The notes beneath the pieces were generated by a model, which was not told the origin of the DNA, ran no database searches, and was given only the letters and a program-made list of their open reading frames with translations. 64,000 nucleotides of DNA from Actinopolyspora mzabensis (lineage in GTDB: Bacteria; Actinomycetota; Actinomycetes; Mycobacteriales; Pseudonocardiaceae), in assembly GCF_900101095.1 (NCBI RefSeq), contig NZ_FNFM01000001.1, positions 1 through 64,000 on the forward strand, given 5' to 3'. Positions 1 through 8,890 of the stretch are shown here, piece after piece. The position numbers and the translations under genes were made by a program. Each line of letters begins with the position of its first letter. The stretch's first letter is position 1.

Positions 1-1089
1 GGCTTCCTCGATGAGGGTTTCCACGATCTGGTTCTCCGGCACGGTCTTGATCACCTCGCCCTTGACGAAGATCTGCCCCTTGCCGTTGCCCGAGGCCACC
101 CCGAGGTCGGCCTCGCGGGCCTCACCGGGACCGTTGACCACGCAGCCCATCACGGCCACGCGGAGGGGAACCTCCATGCCCTCCAAACCGGCGGTGACCT
201 CGTCGGCGAGTTTGTAGACGTCGACCTGCGCCCGGCCGCAGGACGGGCAGGAGACGATCTCCAGCTTGCGCGGCCGCAGGTTCAGCGACTCCAGAATCTG
301 GGTGCCGACCTTGACCTCCTCGACCGGCGGGGCGGACAGCGACACGCGGATCGTGTCGCCGATGCCCTGCCGCAGCAGCGAACCGAAGGCCACGGCCGAC
401 TTGACCGTGCCCTGCATCGCCGGACCGGCCTCGGTCACACCGAGGTGCAGCGGGTAGTCGCACTGCTCGGCCAGCAGTTCGTAGGCCCGCACCATCACCA
501 CGGGATCGTTGTGCTTGACCGAGATCTTGACGTCGTGGAAGTCGTGCTCGGCGAACAGCGAGGCCTCCCACAACGCCGACTCGACGAGCGCCTCCGGTGT
601 GGCCTTGCCGTACTTCTCCAGCAGACGCTTGTCCAGCGAGCCCGCGTTGACGCCGATGCGGATCGGCGTGCCGTGGTCCTTGGCCGCCTTGGAGATCTCC
701 TTGACCTGATCGTCGAACTTGCGGATGTTGCCCGGATTGACCCGCACGGCGGCGCAGCCCGCCTCGATGGCCGCGAAGACGTACTTCGGCTGGAAGTGGA
801 TGTCGGCGATCACCGGGATCTTCGACTTCTGGGCGATCGCGGGCAGCGCCGCCGCGTCGTCGGCGGTCGGGCACGCCACACGCACGATGTCACAGCCCGA
901 GGCGGTCAACTCGGCGATCTGCTGCAGCGTGCCGTTGATGTCGGTGGTGTTCGTCGTGGTCATCGACTGCACCGAGACCGGGTGATCACTACCGACACCG
1001 ACGGGTCCCAGCCGCAGCTGGCGGGTTTCGCGACGTTCGGACAGCACTGGCGGGGGAGTGGTCGGCATGCCGAGCGCCACCTGTGTCAA
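1..1089 (-). CDS. ispG: 4-hydroxy-3-methylbut-2-en-1-yl diphosphate synthase, 3' end cut by window edge
   Basis: IspG/GcpE reductively converts MEcPP to HMBPP in the cytosolic MEP pathway, using a 4Fe-4S cluster. The reverse strand reads a typical start ([20 protein letters not shown]), and the cluster ligands are visible as CPSCGR (C281, C284) and GCVVNGPG (C316). 363 codons lie in the window; the family is about 380 residues, so only the extreme C-terminus is missing. The start is uncertain: TTG at 1089 overlaps the dxs stop (TTGA) and has GGAAGGAA upstream, but GTG at 1080 and ATG at 1068 are in frame. It is the last gene of an ispH-dxs-ispG group. In most actinomycetes the housekeeping ispG sits with dxr and rseP, so this looks like an additional copy devoted to the nearby terpenoid cluster (inference). 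Confidence 0.95.
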   Translation of the reverse strand, partial: MTQVALGMPTTPPPVLSERRETRQLRLGPVGVGSDHPVSVQSMTTTNTTDINGTLQQIAELTASGCDIVRVACPTADDAAALPAIAQKSKIPVIADIHFQPKYVFAAIEAGCAAVRVNPGNIRKFDDQVKEISKAAKDHGTPIRIGVNAGSLDKRLLEKYGKATPEALVESALWEASLFAEHDFHDVKISVKHNDPVVMVRAYELLAEQCDYPLHLGVTEAGPAMQGTVKSAVAFGSLLRQGIGDTIRVSLSAPPVEEVKVGTQILESLNLRPRKLEIVSCPSCGRAQVDVYKLADEVTAGLEGMEVPLRVAVMGCVVNGPGEAREADLGVASGNGKGQIFVKGEVIKTVPENQIVETLIEEA

Positions 1090-2894
1090 TGGGAGGTTCC
1101 TTCCAGGCGAGTCTGGTTCCGATTTCCGAGTTCGTCGTGCAGCGCTCGGGCGTGTTCGGCGATGGCATCGGCGTTGAGGCCGTTGTCGGCCAGAATCCCG
1201 CCGCGGTCGCCCTGATCCACGAAAGAACGCGGCAGCCCGAGGTTGTGCACCGGGGTGGCCACGTGCTCCTCGGTGCAGGACTGTGCGAGTGCCGCACCTA
1301 CGCCCCCGTTCCGCACGCCGTCCTCGACGGTGAGAACCAGCCGGTGCCGGGAGCTGAGGTGGACCAGCGTGGGGGAGACCGGCAACAGCCAGCGCGGATC
1401 CACGACCGTCACGCCGATGCCCTGTTCCGAGAGAGCGTTCGCAGCCTCGACCACGGGTCCCGCCAGCGTTCCGGTGCTCACGAGCAGCACATCCAGCGGT
1501 TGGGACCTGCTGCGGAACAGGATGTCCAGCCCGTCCATGCGGTTGAGGGCGGGAACGTCGGCACCCACGCTCCCCTTCGGGAAGCGCAGCGCGGTCGGCC
1601 CGTCCTGGGTCGAGACCGCCTCGCGCAGCAGCTCGCGCAGCCGAGTGGCGTCCCGGGGTGCGGCCACCCGGACCTCCGGGACGGTGCCCAGCAGCGCCAG
1701 GTCCCACATGCCGTGGTGACTGGGGCCGTCCGGCCCGGTGATTCCGGCGCGGTCCAGCACGAAGGTGACCGGCAGTCGATGCAGCGCCACGTCCATCATG
1801 ATCTGATCGACCGCGCGGTTGAGGAACGTGGCGTACAACGAGACCACTGGGTGCAGCCCACCCATGGCGAGCCCGGCCGCGCTGGTGACGGCGTGCTGTT
1901 CGGCGATGCCCACGTCGAACACCCGCTCCGGGAACCGCTCGGCGAACTCGAGCAGCCCCACCGGGCGCAGCATCGCCGCCGTCACCGCCACGAGCTCGGG
2001 GCGCTCCTCGGCGAGCTTCGTCAGCTCCGCGCCGTACGTCTTGGTCCAGTTCGGCGCCGAGGCGGCGAGTGGGGTGCCCGCCTCGGGATCGATGGGTCCG
2101 ATGCCGTGCATGCGGTCGGCGACGTCGTTCTCCGCGTGGGAGTAACCCCGCCCCTTCTCGGTGACGCAGTGCACCACCGTGGGGCTGTGCAGCTCCGCCG
2201 CGTGTCGCAGCGCCCGTTCGGTCGCGGCGATGTCGTGCCCGTCCACCGGTCCGCTGTAGGCGAAGCCGAGGTCCTCGAACAGGTTCGGTCCGTGATGCGT
2301 GCCCGCGCGCAGCTCGGCCAGATGTTCGGCGAGCCCGCCCACCGTGGGGCCGTACGAACGGCAGTTGTCGTTGAGCACGACCACCACCCGTCCGGTATCG
2401 CTGCCCAGGTTGTTCATCGCCTCCCAGGCCAAGCCGCCGGTCAACGCGCCGTCGCCGATCACCGCGACCACGGTTTCGTCGGTTTCTCCCAGCACACGGC
2501 GGGCCTTGTCCAGACCGTCCGCGTAGGACAGCGCGGTGGAGGCGTGTGAGTTCTCCACGTGATCGTGCTCGGACTCCGCGCGGAGCGGATAACCGGAGAG
2601 CCCGCTCGCCTTGCGCAGCGAGCCGAACTCCTCCTGCCTGCCCGTGAAGAGTTTGTGGACGTATGCCTGGTGACCGATGTCGAACACGATCCGGTTCTCG
2701 GGCGAGTCGAAGATCCGGTGCAGCGCTATGGTCAACTCGACGACGCCCAGGTTCGGGCCGAGGTGCCCACCGAGGCGGGCGACCCTGTCGACGAGGAATT
2801 CCCTGATCTCGGTGGCCAGGCCGTCCAGTTGTTCCGGTTCCAGTTCCTTGAGTCGTTGCGGACTGGTGATACTGCTCAGTAAGCCGGCTGTCAT
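1086..2894 (-). CDS. dxs: 1-deoxy-D-xylulose-5-phosphate synthase
   Basis: ThDP-dependent enzyme that condenses pyruvate and glyceraldehyde 3-phosphate, the first step of the MEP pathway. Visible motifs are [12 protein letters not shown], the ThDP/Mg site GDGALTGG with a downstream Asn (LNDN), the transketolase-like [15 protein letters not shown] and the C-terminal transketolase domain. The length is 602 residues, slightly below the usual 620-640. The start chosen ([12 protein letters not shown]) matches the family N-terminus; AGGAGGAA lies 13 nt upstream, and an in-frame extension to 2975 has no family resemblance. The stop overlaps the ispG start, so the two are probably translationally coupled. 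Its place beside ispH, ispG and prenyl synthases suggests it raises precursor flux for a secondary terpenoid. Confidence 0.95.
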   Translation of the reverse strand: MTAGLLSSITSPQRLKELEPEQLDGLATEIREFLVDRVARLGGHLGPNLGVVELTIALHRIFDSPENRIVFDIGHQAYVHKLFTGRQEEFGSLRKASGLSGYPLRAESEHDHVENSHASTALSYADGLDKARRVLGETDETVVAVIGDGALTGGLAWEAMNNLGSDTGRVVVVLNDNCRSYGPTVGGLAEHLAELRAGTHHGPNLFEDLGFAYSGPVDGHDIAATERALRHAAELHSPTVVHCVTEKGRGYSHAENDVADRMHGIGPIDPEAGTPLAASAPNWTKTYGAELTKLAEERPELVAVTAAMLRPVGLLEFAERFPERVFDVGIAEQHAVTSAAGLAMGGLHPVVSLYATFLNRAVDQIMMDVALHRLPVTFVLDRAGITGPDGPSHHGMWDLALLGTVPEVRVAAPRDATRLRELLREAVSTQDGPTALRFPKGSVGADVPALNRMDGLDILFRSRSQPLDVLLVSTGTLAGPVVEAANALSEQGIGVTVVDPRWLLPVSPTLVHLSSRHRLVLTVEDGVRNGGVGAALAQSCTEEHVATPVHNLGLPRSFVDQGDRGGILADNGLNADAIAEHARALHDELGNRNQTRLEGTSH

Positions 2895-3032
2895 ATCGTG
2901 CTGCCCGTTCCTCCTGCGTGAAGAGTGTTCGATCCCTGCGGCGGGCGGGGTTTCGCCCGGTGTCGCCTCCCCCACGTCGAGTTCCGGCGGAGGTTCCGCG
3001 ACCGACCACCCCGCCCGATCGGGAAGGCCCGA

Positions 3033-4046
3033 TCAGCTGCCGTCGTTACCGGCGGGCCGTTCCGCCGCGCCTTCCCCGGTGCCGCGCAGCACCGACGGGA
3101 GCTCGAAGTGCATCGTCTCGTGGGTGAACTCGCGTTCCGCCACAGTCGCGGGTCCGAAACCGCGCAGTGCCTCGACGACCTCGTCGACCAGCTTCGGCGG
3201 TGCCGACGCACCCGCTGTTACGCCGATGGTTCGCACCCCGTCGAGCCACTCGGCGGTGATGTCCTCCGCGCCGTCGATGAGTTCCGCGGGCGTTCCCTGC
3301 CGTCGGGATATCTCGACCAGCCGTACCGAGTTGGACGAGTTCGTCGAGCCGACCACCAGGACCAGGTCGGACTCCGCGATGACCTCGTTGAGCGCGTGCT
3401 GCCGGTTGGTGGTGGCGTAGCAGATGTCCTCCGAGGCCGGTTCGCTCACGTTCGGATACTTCTCGCGCAGTTCCCGCACGAAATCGTTGGTCTCGTCCAC
3501 GGCGAGCGTGGTCTGGGTCAGGTAGGAGACCCGATCCGGGTCGGGCACGGACAGGTCGGCCACCTCGTCCGCGCTCTCGACGAGCACTGTGGACTCGGGT
3601 GCCTCGCCGTAGGTGCCCTCGATCTCCTCGTGTCCGGAGTGCCCGAAGAGAACCACGGTGTCGCCGCGGGCGGCGAAGCGGCGCGCTTTCGCGTGGACCT
3701 TGCTGACCAGTGGACACGTGCCGTCGATGACGTCCAGGTTCTTGCGGTCGGCCTCCTCCCGCACGGCGGGGGAGACCCCGTGCGCGGAGAAGACCAGGGT
3801 CGCTCCGTCGGGCACCTCGTCGAGCTCCTCGACGAAAATCGCGCCCTTGCTCGCGAGGTCGTCGACGACGTAGGAATTGTGCACGATCTCTTTACGGACG
3901 TAGATCGGGGGCGTGTATGACTGCAGAGCTCGTTCGACGATCTCGATGGCTCGTTCCACTCCGGCGCAAAAGGACCTTGGACTGGCGAGCAGGATCCGAC
4001 GAGTGTCGTCGTCCTGGGTGTGCTCGCCCGAACTCTTGGGTGCCAT
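3033..4046 (-). CDS. ispH: 4-hydroxy-3-methylbut-2-enyl diphosphate reductase
   Basis: IspH/LytB makes IPP and DMAPP from HMBPP, the last MEP step, with an iron-sulfur cluster. The three cluster cysteines are C27 (SFCAGVERA), C111 (DGTCPLV) and C209 ([10 protein letters not shown]). The conserved HNSYVV, SAHGVSP, GHSGHEE and STNSSNS segments are intact. The length of 337 residues is normal for actinobacteria. It is the first gene of a leftward ispH-dxs-ispG set with a 138-bp gap to dxs, and it faces the IclR gene at 4350 across a 303-bp divergent region. Confidence 0.96.
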   Translation of the reverse strand: MAPKSSGEHTQDDDTRRILLASPRSFCAGVERAIEIVERALQSYTPPIYVRKEIVHNSYVVDDLASKGAIFVEELDEVPDGATLVFSAHGVSPAVREEADRKNLDVIDGTCPLVSKVHAKARRFAARGDTVVLFGHSGHEEIEGTYGEAPESTVLVESADEVADLSVPDPDRVSYLTQTTLAVDETNDFVRELREKYPNVSEPASEDICYATTNRQHALNEVIAESDLVLVVGSTNSSNSVRLVEISRRQGTPAELIDGAEDITAEWLDGVRTIGVTAGASAPPKLVDEVVEALRGFGPATVAEREFTHETMHFELPSVLRGTGEGAAERPAGNDGS

Positions 4047-4349
4047 GATTCCGGACGCTAGGTAACGGCGATCGTCTCCTCAACGGCCCGTTCCGTTTTT
4101 CAGAACTCCGCTGCTCTTCGCAGTCCTGCCCGGGGACGGTGTGAAGCCGGTTACGGAACGGAGTCGTTACGTGCCAGGATCGGTGAATGCAGGGGACAGT
4201 CGTTTCGCACGGTCTTTTTCCGATTCCGTCGGCACGCTAGAAAGCGTGTGGCGGGAAGGGGAGGAAAGCAGTGGAGGTAACGCGTTGAAACTCGCGCACG
4301 CTGTCCGGGGCCCGTCCGTCTCACCCGGATTCTCGGGACGATCGAGACC
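4047..4349. promoter_or_regulatory. Divergent intergenic region, ispH / IclR regulator
   Basis: About 300 bp separate the start codons of ispH (leftward) and the IclR-type gene (rightward). It should hold both promoters and is the natural place for the IclR protein to act. I see no clear long inverted repeat and no convincing -35/-10 pair; the assignment rests on geometry alone. Confidence 0.4.
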
Positions 4350-5114
4350 ATGCGCAGGGATATGACCGAGAGCCCGGGCGAACCCTTGCGGAAGGCTTTC
4401 GTCGTTCTCGAGGAAATATCGGGGTCGTCGAAGCCGCTTACCCTGTCCGAGATTTCCCAGCGAGTTGATTTCCCCAAGTCGACGCTGCATCGACTGATGC
4501 GAGTTCTGACGGATATCGGTGCGGTGGTGCGCCTGGAGACCAAGGCGTACGAGCTCGGTGACTATTTTTCCCGCTTGTCCGCGGTCCGGGGCAAATCCAG
4601 GGTGGAGGAATTCAGCGAGGCGATCACGCCCCACCTGATAGACCTGTTCCGGCAGGTCCACTGCGTCGTGAGCGTCGGGATGCTCTCCGCTGCGCGGGTG
4701 CGCTACGCGGGGACGCTGTACCACCGGGAGGACGCCCGGATCGCCCGCGCGTTTCGGCACCCCGTCCCGGTGCACCGTTCCGCCGTGGGCAGGTTGTTGC
4801 TCGCGGGGAGTTCGCGCGACTGGGTGGAGTTCCACGAGGCCGCCTCCGCCGTGTACGCGCCCGGGGCGATGACCAATCCGAGTCGGCTCAAGCGGGAGTT
4901 CGAGCTGATCGGGCGTACCGGTGTGGCCTGCCTCAGGAGCGAACACGATCCCGAACTGGTGGAGGTGGCCGCCCCGGTGTTCCTCGGTGATGACACTCCG
5001 TCGGCCGCCGTCGCCGTCGCCGGGGCGGTGAGCCGCACGAACCTCAGGACGGTGACGCGTACGCTGCTCGAAACGGTCGGAGTCATAACCGACAACCTCG
5101 CCGAAGCCGGATAG
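4350..5114 (+). CDS. IclR-family transcriptional regulator
   Basis: 254-residue regulator with an N-terminal winged helix-turn-helix (about residues 13-72: LTLSEISQRVDFPKSTLHRL) followed by the IclR effector-binding domain (about 85-250). The start is ATG at 4350; ATG at 4362 (MTESPGE) is an alternative. It stands between the leftward MEP genes and the rightward MFS and biosynthetic genes, so it is a candidate local regulator of the terpenoid cluster or of the adjacent sugar-acid-type permease. IclR proteins usually bind small organic acids; the ligand cannot be told from the sequence. Confidence 0.9.
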   Translation: MRRDMTESPGEPLRKAFVVLEEISGSSKPLTLSEISQRVDFPKSTLHRLMRVLTDIGAVVRLETKAYELGDYFSRLSAVRGKSRVEEFSEAITPHLIDLFRQVHCVVSVGMLSAARVRYAGTLYHREDARIARAFRHPVPVHRSAVGRLLLAGSSRDWVEFHEAASAVYAPGAMTNPSRLKREFELIGRTGVACLRSEHDPELVEVAAPVFLGDDTPSAAVAVAGAVSRTNLRTVTRTLLETVGVITDNLAEAG

Positions 5115-5139
5115 TGAAGAGTTCTCCGCTCGTTCTTCG

Positions 5140-5262
5140 TGGTTACTCGCTTGGCGGAACCTCCCGCACGGCTCTCGCTGCGGGGAGGCCCGACATCGGG
5201 TAGCGACCTACACAACGTCGGGCCTTCCTCGCGAGAGCCGCACCGGAGAACCCGCGGCGGTG
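5140..5262 (+). repeat. Dispersed repeat element, family A
   Basis: Non-coding element of about 120 bp carrying the core GGGTAGCGACCTACACAACG between GCCCGAC and GTCGGGC arms, so it can fold. An imperfect copy in the opposite orientation lies at 32855-32975 and a more diverged one at 28750-28862. The TAGCGACCTAC core is shared with the 41011 and 45561 elements. Confidence 0.7.
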
Positions 5263-5359
5263 CCGCCTGCAGGGATGGTCGGAGCTCGGCCCGCGAGGGC
5301 GGTCGGAGTGCGGCCCGCGAGGGGGTCGGTGCGCGGCTTGAGCGCTCCGCGGGCGCGGC

Positions 5360-5375
5360 GATTTCGCGAGAAATT
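5360..5375 (+). repeat. 16-bp dispersed palindrome, copy 1
   Basis: GATTTCGCGAGAAATT, preceded by GGCGCGGC. It is one of ten intergenic copies in this window of GATTTC-N4-GAAATC. It lies about 180 bp upstream of the MFS gene. Confidence 0.75.
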
Positions 5376-5555
5376 TACGTCACAGTGGGAACTGTATCGG
5401 GGCGGCACTGCGCTGCGGTGATTTCGTTCGGGCATCGTCCGATGCGAAACGGGTGTTTGAACGGCATCAGTGCAGGCCGTCATGGTGTGTTCCGGGGAGG
5501 GGGTCGGTGCGTGCGGTGGTGATACCGACACCATCTCTACGGAAAGGCGACACCG

Positions 5556-7016
5556 ATGCCCGGGACCGCGACGAGTTCGACGAACCACGTTTCCCACCAC
5601 GGACGAACCCCGCGGTTACCCACTCGTCTTCTCGTGCTCGGACTGCTGTTCGTCATCACCGCGGTCATCTACGCCGGACGGGGCAGCCTGTCGATCACCG
5701 GTGACGACATGGCCGCCGACCTGGGGTTCTCCACGGTTCAACTGGGCTACGTCTTCTCCGCTTTCGGTTGGTCCTACGTGCTCGCGCAGCTGCCCGGCGG
5801 CATTCTGCTGGACCGGTTCGGGGCCCGCCGGGTCTACACCGCGAGCATCGTGCTGTGGACGCTCGCCACCGCGGCGATCAGCCTCGTGGGGCTGCTGACC
5901 ACATCGGTGCTGGTGGCGTTGGCCGCGGTCTTCCTGCTGCGGCTGCTGCTCGGTGCGTTCGAGTCCCCCGCGCTGCCCGCCAACGCACGGGTGGTGACGA
6001 TGTGGTTCCCCACCGCCGAGCGCGGTTGGGCCACCGCGGTGTTCACCTCCGCGCAGTACCTGGCCACCGCGATGTTCGCACCCCTCATGGGGTGGGTCAC
6101 CCACGAGTTCGGCTGGCGCTGGGTGTTCGTGCTGCTCGGTGTCTGCGGGGTCGTGTTGGCGGCGAGCTGGACCCGTTGGATGCGGAGCCCCACGCGCCAC
6201 CCCCGCGTATCCTCCGCCGAACTGGCCCACATGGAATCCGGTGGTGCGCTGACCGGGCTCGACGACCCACTCAGCCGGCTCGACGCCACCGTCGAGCGGT
6301 CTCGAACGGCCAATGGCAGCGGCCCGGCAGCGGTGGAATCGGCGGACCGGTCGTCGACCGGCAGCGGTGGAACGGAACCGCGACCGGCGCGGCTGGATCG
6401 GGGGACCGTCCGGCGGATCCTGTCGGCTCGTCCGCTGTGGGGTGTCTACGTCACGCAGTACGCGATCAACGCGCTGACCTATTTCTTCATCACCTGGCTG
6501 CCCGTCTACCTCGTGCGGGCCCGCGGGTTGTCCCTGCTGGAGACCGGGTTCACCGCCGCGATCCCCGCGTTGTCCGGGCTGCTCGGCGGGCTGCTCGGCG
6601 GTTGGCTCTCCGACCGGTTGATTCGCCGGGGTCACTCGCTGACCGCCGCACGCAAGACGCCCTCGGTCATCGGGATGTCGCTGGTGCTGCTGCTGGTGCT
6701 CTGCACCCTCACCGACAGCACGGGGCTGATCCTGACCATCCTGGCGATCGCGTTCTTCGGCAAGGGGCTCGGAGCGCTCGGCTGGGCCATCACCACCGAC
6801 ATCGCACCCCCGCGGGCCGCGAGCTTCGTCGGCGGCACGATGAACGCCGTCGGCAACGCGGCGGGCATCGTCACCCCGGTCGTCATCGGCTACACCCTCT
6901 CGGTGACCGGTTCCTTCGACGCCGCCCTGTGGTTCGTCGGTGCCCACGGGCTGCTGGCGTTGTGCGGGTTCGGAATCATGGGTGAAATCCACCGGATCCG
7001 ATTGGAACCTCGCTGA
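5556..7016 (+). CDS. MFS transporter, anion:cation symporter-like
   Basis: 486-residue permease of the major facilitator superfamily with about 12 membrane segments, split by a cytoplasmic loop of roughly 75 residues (about 215-290) rich in Ser, Gly and Arg. RFGARR after the second segment is the MFS motif between TM2 and TM3. The overall pattern (NARVVTMWFPTAERGWATA; GGTMNAVGNAAGIVTP) resembles the ACS family, whose members take up sugar acids such as glucarate, hexuronate and galactonate. It precedes the biosynthetic run in the same orientation, so it could export the product, but the family resemblance points to organic-acid uptake; relics of sugar-acid genes near 21.8 kb make that reading reasonable. 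Confidence 0.85.
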   Translation: MPGTATSSTNHVSHHGRTPRLPTRLLVLGLLFVITAVIYAGRGSLSITGDDMAADLGFSTVQLGYVFSAFGWSYVLAQLPGGILLDRFGARRVYTASIVLWTLATAAISLVGLLTTSVLVALAAVFLLRLLLGAFESPALPANARVVTMWFPTAERGWATAVFTSAQYLATAMFAPLMGWVTHEFGWRWVFVLLGVCGVVLAASWTRWMRSPTRHPRVSSAELAHMESGGALTGLDDPLSRLDATVERSRTANGSGPAAVESADRSSTGSGGTEPRPARLDRGTVRRILSARPLWGVYVTQYAINALTYFFITWLPVYLVRARGLSLLETGFTAAIPALSGLLGGLLGGWLSDRLIRRGHSLTAARKTPSVIGMSLVLLLVLCTLTDSTGLILTILAIAFFGKGLGALGWAITTDIAPPRAASFVGGTMNAVGNAAGIVTPVVIGYTLSVTGSFDAALWFVGAHGLLALCGFGIMGEIHRIRLEPR

Positions 7017-7241
7017 GGATTCTGCCCCGTGGTGGCGGTCGCCATTGTGGTCGCGTTTCCCACGAACCGACGCGGAACTGTCGAACACGTATTCGGGAAG
7101 ACATCACGCGGTCGAATGATTCGGGTTGGCCCAGGGTGTTTTCGCCGGTTCCGGATCGAAAAGTCCGTTGGGCGTTCCCCTTCGGGCCAGCGTTCACTCT
7201 TCCTAGCGACATGGAACGGGGGTCCCCATACAGTCGACGGC

Positions 7242-8231
7242 ATGACGGAGATCGATGTCCCACAGGTTGCCGATCCCGAAATAGCCAGACTGGTCCGTGC
7301 CGAGGTCGAGTACCGCTGGCCCGAGGACGCGTCCGATCTCGACGAAGTGGTGCGCTACGGCCTGGTGCCGTTCGGCAAGATGATGGGGCCCTGGCTCCTG
7401 ATCCGGTCCGGTCTCGCCGTGGGCGGCGAGCTGGCTCCGATGCTCCCCGCCGCGGTAGCGGTGGAATGCGTGCAGGTCGGGGCCATGATGCACGACGACA
7501 TCGTGGACGAGGACGCCGAACGACGCAGCAAGTCCGCCGCCTACGAGACGTTCGGTCACCCCACCGCGATCGTCGGTGGTGACGGGTTGTTCTTCCAGGG
7601 ATTCGCCGCGCTGTCGGACTGCGGGCGCGCGGGAGTCCCCGAATCACGCGTCGCGCGGGGACTGGACGTGCTGGCGCGAACCGGACTCCGTATCGGTGAC
7701 GCCGCCGTCAAGGAAATCAGAATGGGGCGCACCGTCTGTTCCACCGCCACTTATCGGGACATGATCAAGGACAAGAGCGGCGCACTGCTGTGGATGGCTT
7801 GCGGTCTCGGCGCGACATTGAGCGGGGCGGACGAGGAATCCCTGGATGCGTTGCACAATTACAGCAATTTTCTGGGAATCGGTTATCAGATTCGGGACGA
7901 TCTGATGGCCTACGACGGCACCAGAGCGGGAAAACCCAACACCTCGGACATTCGCAACGGCAGGCCCACGCTTCCGGTGTTGCTCGCGCATCGTCGAGCC
8001 TCCCGGAACGAGAAGCTACTCATCGAGGAAATCCTCGCCGACACCACTTCACCGGTCGAGCAGCGCTACGAGGCCATGCGGGACCTGGTGCGGGCCCACG
8101 GCGCGGTGGACTCGGCCCGCGAGATGTCGCGCAGGTACGCCCGGATGGCGGCACGGGCACTGGAGGCACTGCCTCCCGGCGAACACCGCGACGCCCTGGA
8201 GGAACTCACCGCCACGGGTCGTTTGGTGTAG
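7242..8231 (+). CDS. Trans-polyprenyl diphosphate synthase homologue with altered KxxRP motif
   Basis: 329-residue class I polyprenyl synthase fold. The first Asp-rich motif is DDIVD at 85-89 (MMHDDIVDED) and the second is around D219-D220 (IRDDLMAYD). The usual GKxxRP segment that binds the homoallylic IPP diphosphate reads GKMMGP (45-50), so the conserved Arg is Gly. This may mean a changed acceptor. By analogy with fungal PaxC-type proteins, which use this fold to prenylate indole-3-glycerol phosphate, it could be an aromatic prenyltransferase; alternatively it is simply a divergent FPP/GGPP synthase. No strong ribosome site precedes the ATG. The dioxygenase-like gene starts 29 bp downstream, suggesting one operon. 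Confidence 0.88.
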   Translation: MTEIDVPQVADPEIARLVRAEVEYRWPEDASDLDEVVRYGLVPFGKMMGPWLLIRSGLAVGGELAPMLPAAVAVECVQVGAMMHDDIVDEDAERRSKSAAYETFGHPTAIVGGDGLFFQGFAALSDCGRAGVPESRVARGLDVLARTGLRIGDAAVKEIRMGRTVCSTATYRDMIKDKSGALLWMACGLGATLSGADEESLDALHNYSNFLGIGYQIRDDLMAYDGTRAGKPNTSDIRNGRPTLPVLLAHRRASRNEKLLIEEILADTTSPVEQRYEAMRDLVRAHGAVDSAREMSRRYARMAARALEALPPGEHRDALEELTATGRLV

Positions 8232-8260
8232 CGCTCCGACACGCAGAGGAGATGGTTCGG

Positions 8261-8890
8261 GTGAGCACCGTGACCTATTCCCAGTACCTGCAACTGAAGC
8301 AGTTGTTGTCCCTACAGCAACCGCTCACTCCCGATGACGACCGCGAGATCCACGACGGCGAACGGCTGTTCATCGTGGTGCACCAGGCGTCCGAGACGCT
8401 GCTCAGCCAGGCGTTGACCGATCTGCGGCACATCGAGGCCGGACTCTGCGACAGCGAGTGCTCCGACCACCGGGCCAACCGCGCGGCACGCGTGGTGGAG
8501 ACGCTGGAAAGTCACCTTGTGCTGCTGCGGAGCTCCCTGAAGCCCGAACACTTCCAGCTGTTCCGGGACAGGTTCGGGACGGCCAGCGGGCTGCAGTCCA
8601 AGCAGTTCCACGAGCTGTTCGAGATCACCCACCGGCTCGCCCAGCGGCACGCCGCCGGCGGGGTCGAATCGGGTGGGATCGAGCTCGCGGAGCGCGAACT
8701 GGTCCGGCTCCGCGCGGCGACCCGGAGCTGGCGATACACCCACCTCAAGCTCGTGGAGCACATGCTCGGTGATCAGCAAGGCACCGGGGAGACCTCCGGG
8801 GTCGAGTACCTGCGGCAGCGGATGGACGAAGCAACTACGGAAATCGCCGGGGGCGGCGACGGCAGCACCACGGAGCCACCCGGGTGTTGA
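8261..8890 (+). CDS. Short tryptophan 2,3-dioxygenase-family haem protein
   Basis: 209 residues with clear TDO-family blocks: YSQYLQLKQLLSLQQPLT, a distal-His region (IHDGERLFIVVHQASE), LRSSLKPEHFQLFRDRFGTA with SGLQSKQFHELFE, and a haem-ligand region WRYTHLKLVEHMLG followed by GTGETSGVEYL. Authentic bacterial TDOs are about 280 residues; the middle helical insert between QFHELFE and WRYTH is much reduced here. GTG at 8261 is preferred because GAGGAG lies 9 nt upstream; the ATG at 8252 abuts that site. The stop overlaps the next start. In this context it may oxidise an indole in a prenylated intermediate, or act as a haem mono-oxygenase as some family members in natural-product clusters do (inference). 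Confidence 0.85.
   Translation: MSTVTYSQYLQLKQLLSLQQPLTPDDDREIHDGERLFIVVHQASETLLSQALTDLRHIEAGLCDSECSDHRANRAARVVETLESHLVLLRSSLKPEHFQLFRDRFGTASGLQSKQFHELFEITHRLAQRHAAGGVESGGIELAERELVRLRAATRSWRYTHLKLVEHMLGDQQGTGETSGVEYLRQRMDEATTEIAGGGDGSTTEPPGC

Noticed and set aside
5556-7016. MFS gene as the dedicated exporter of the terpenoid
   Set aside because: Family resemblance is to sugar-acid uptake symporters, so export was not asserted despite the position.
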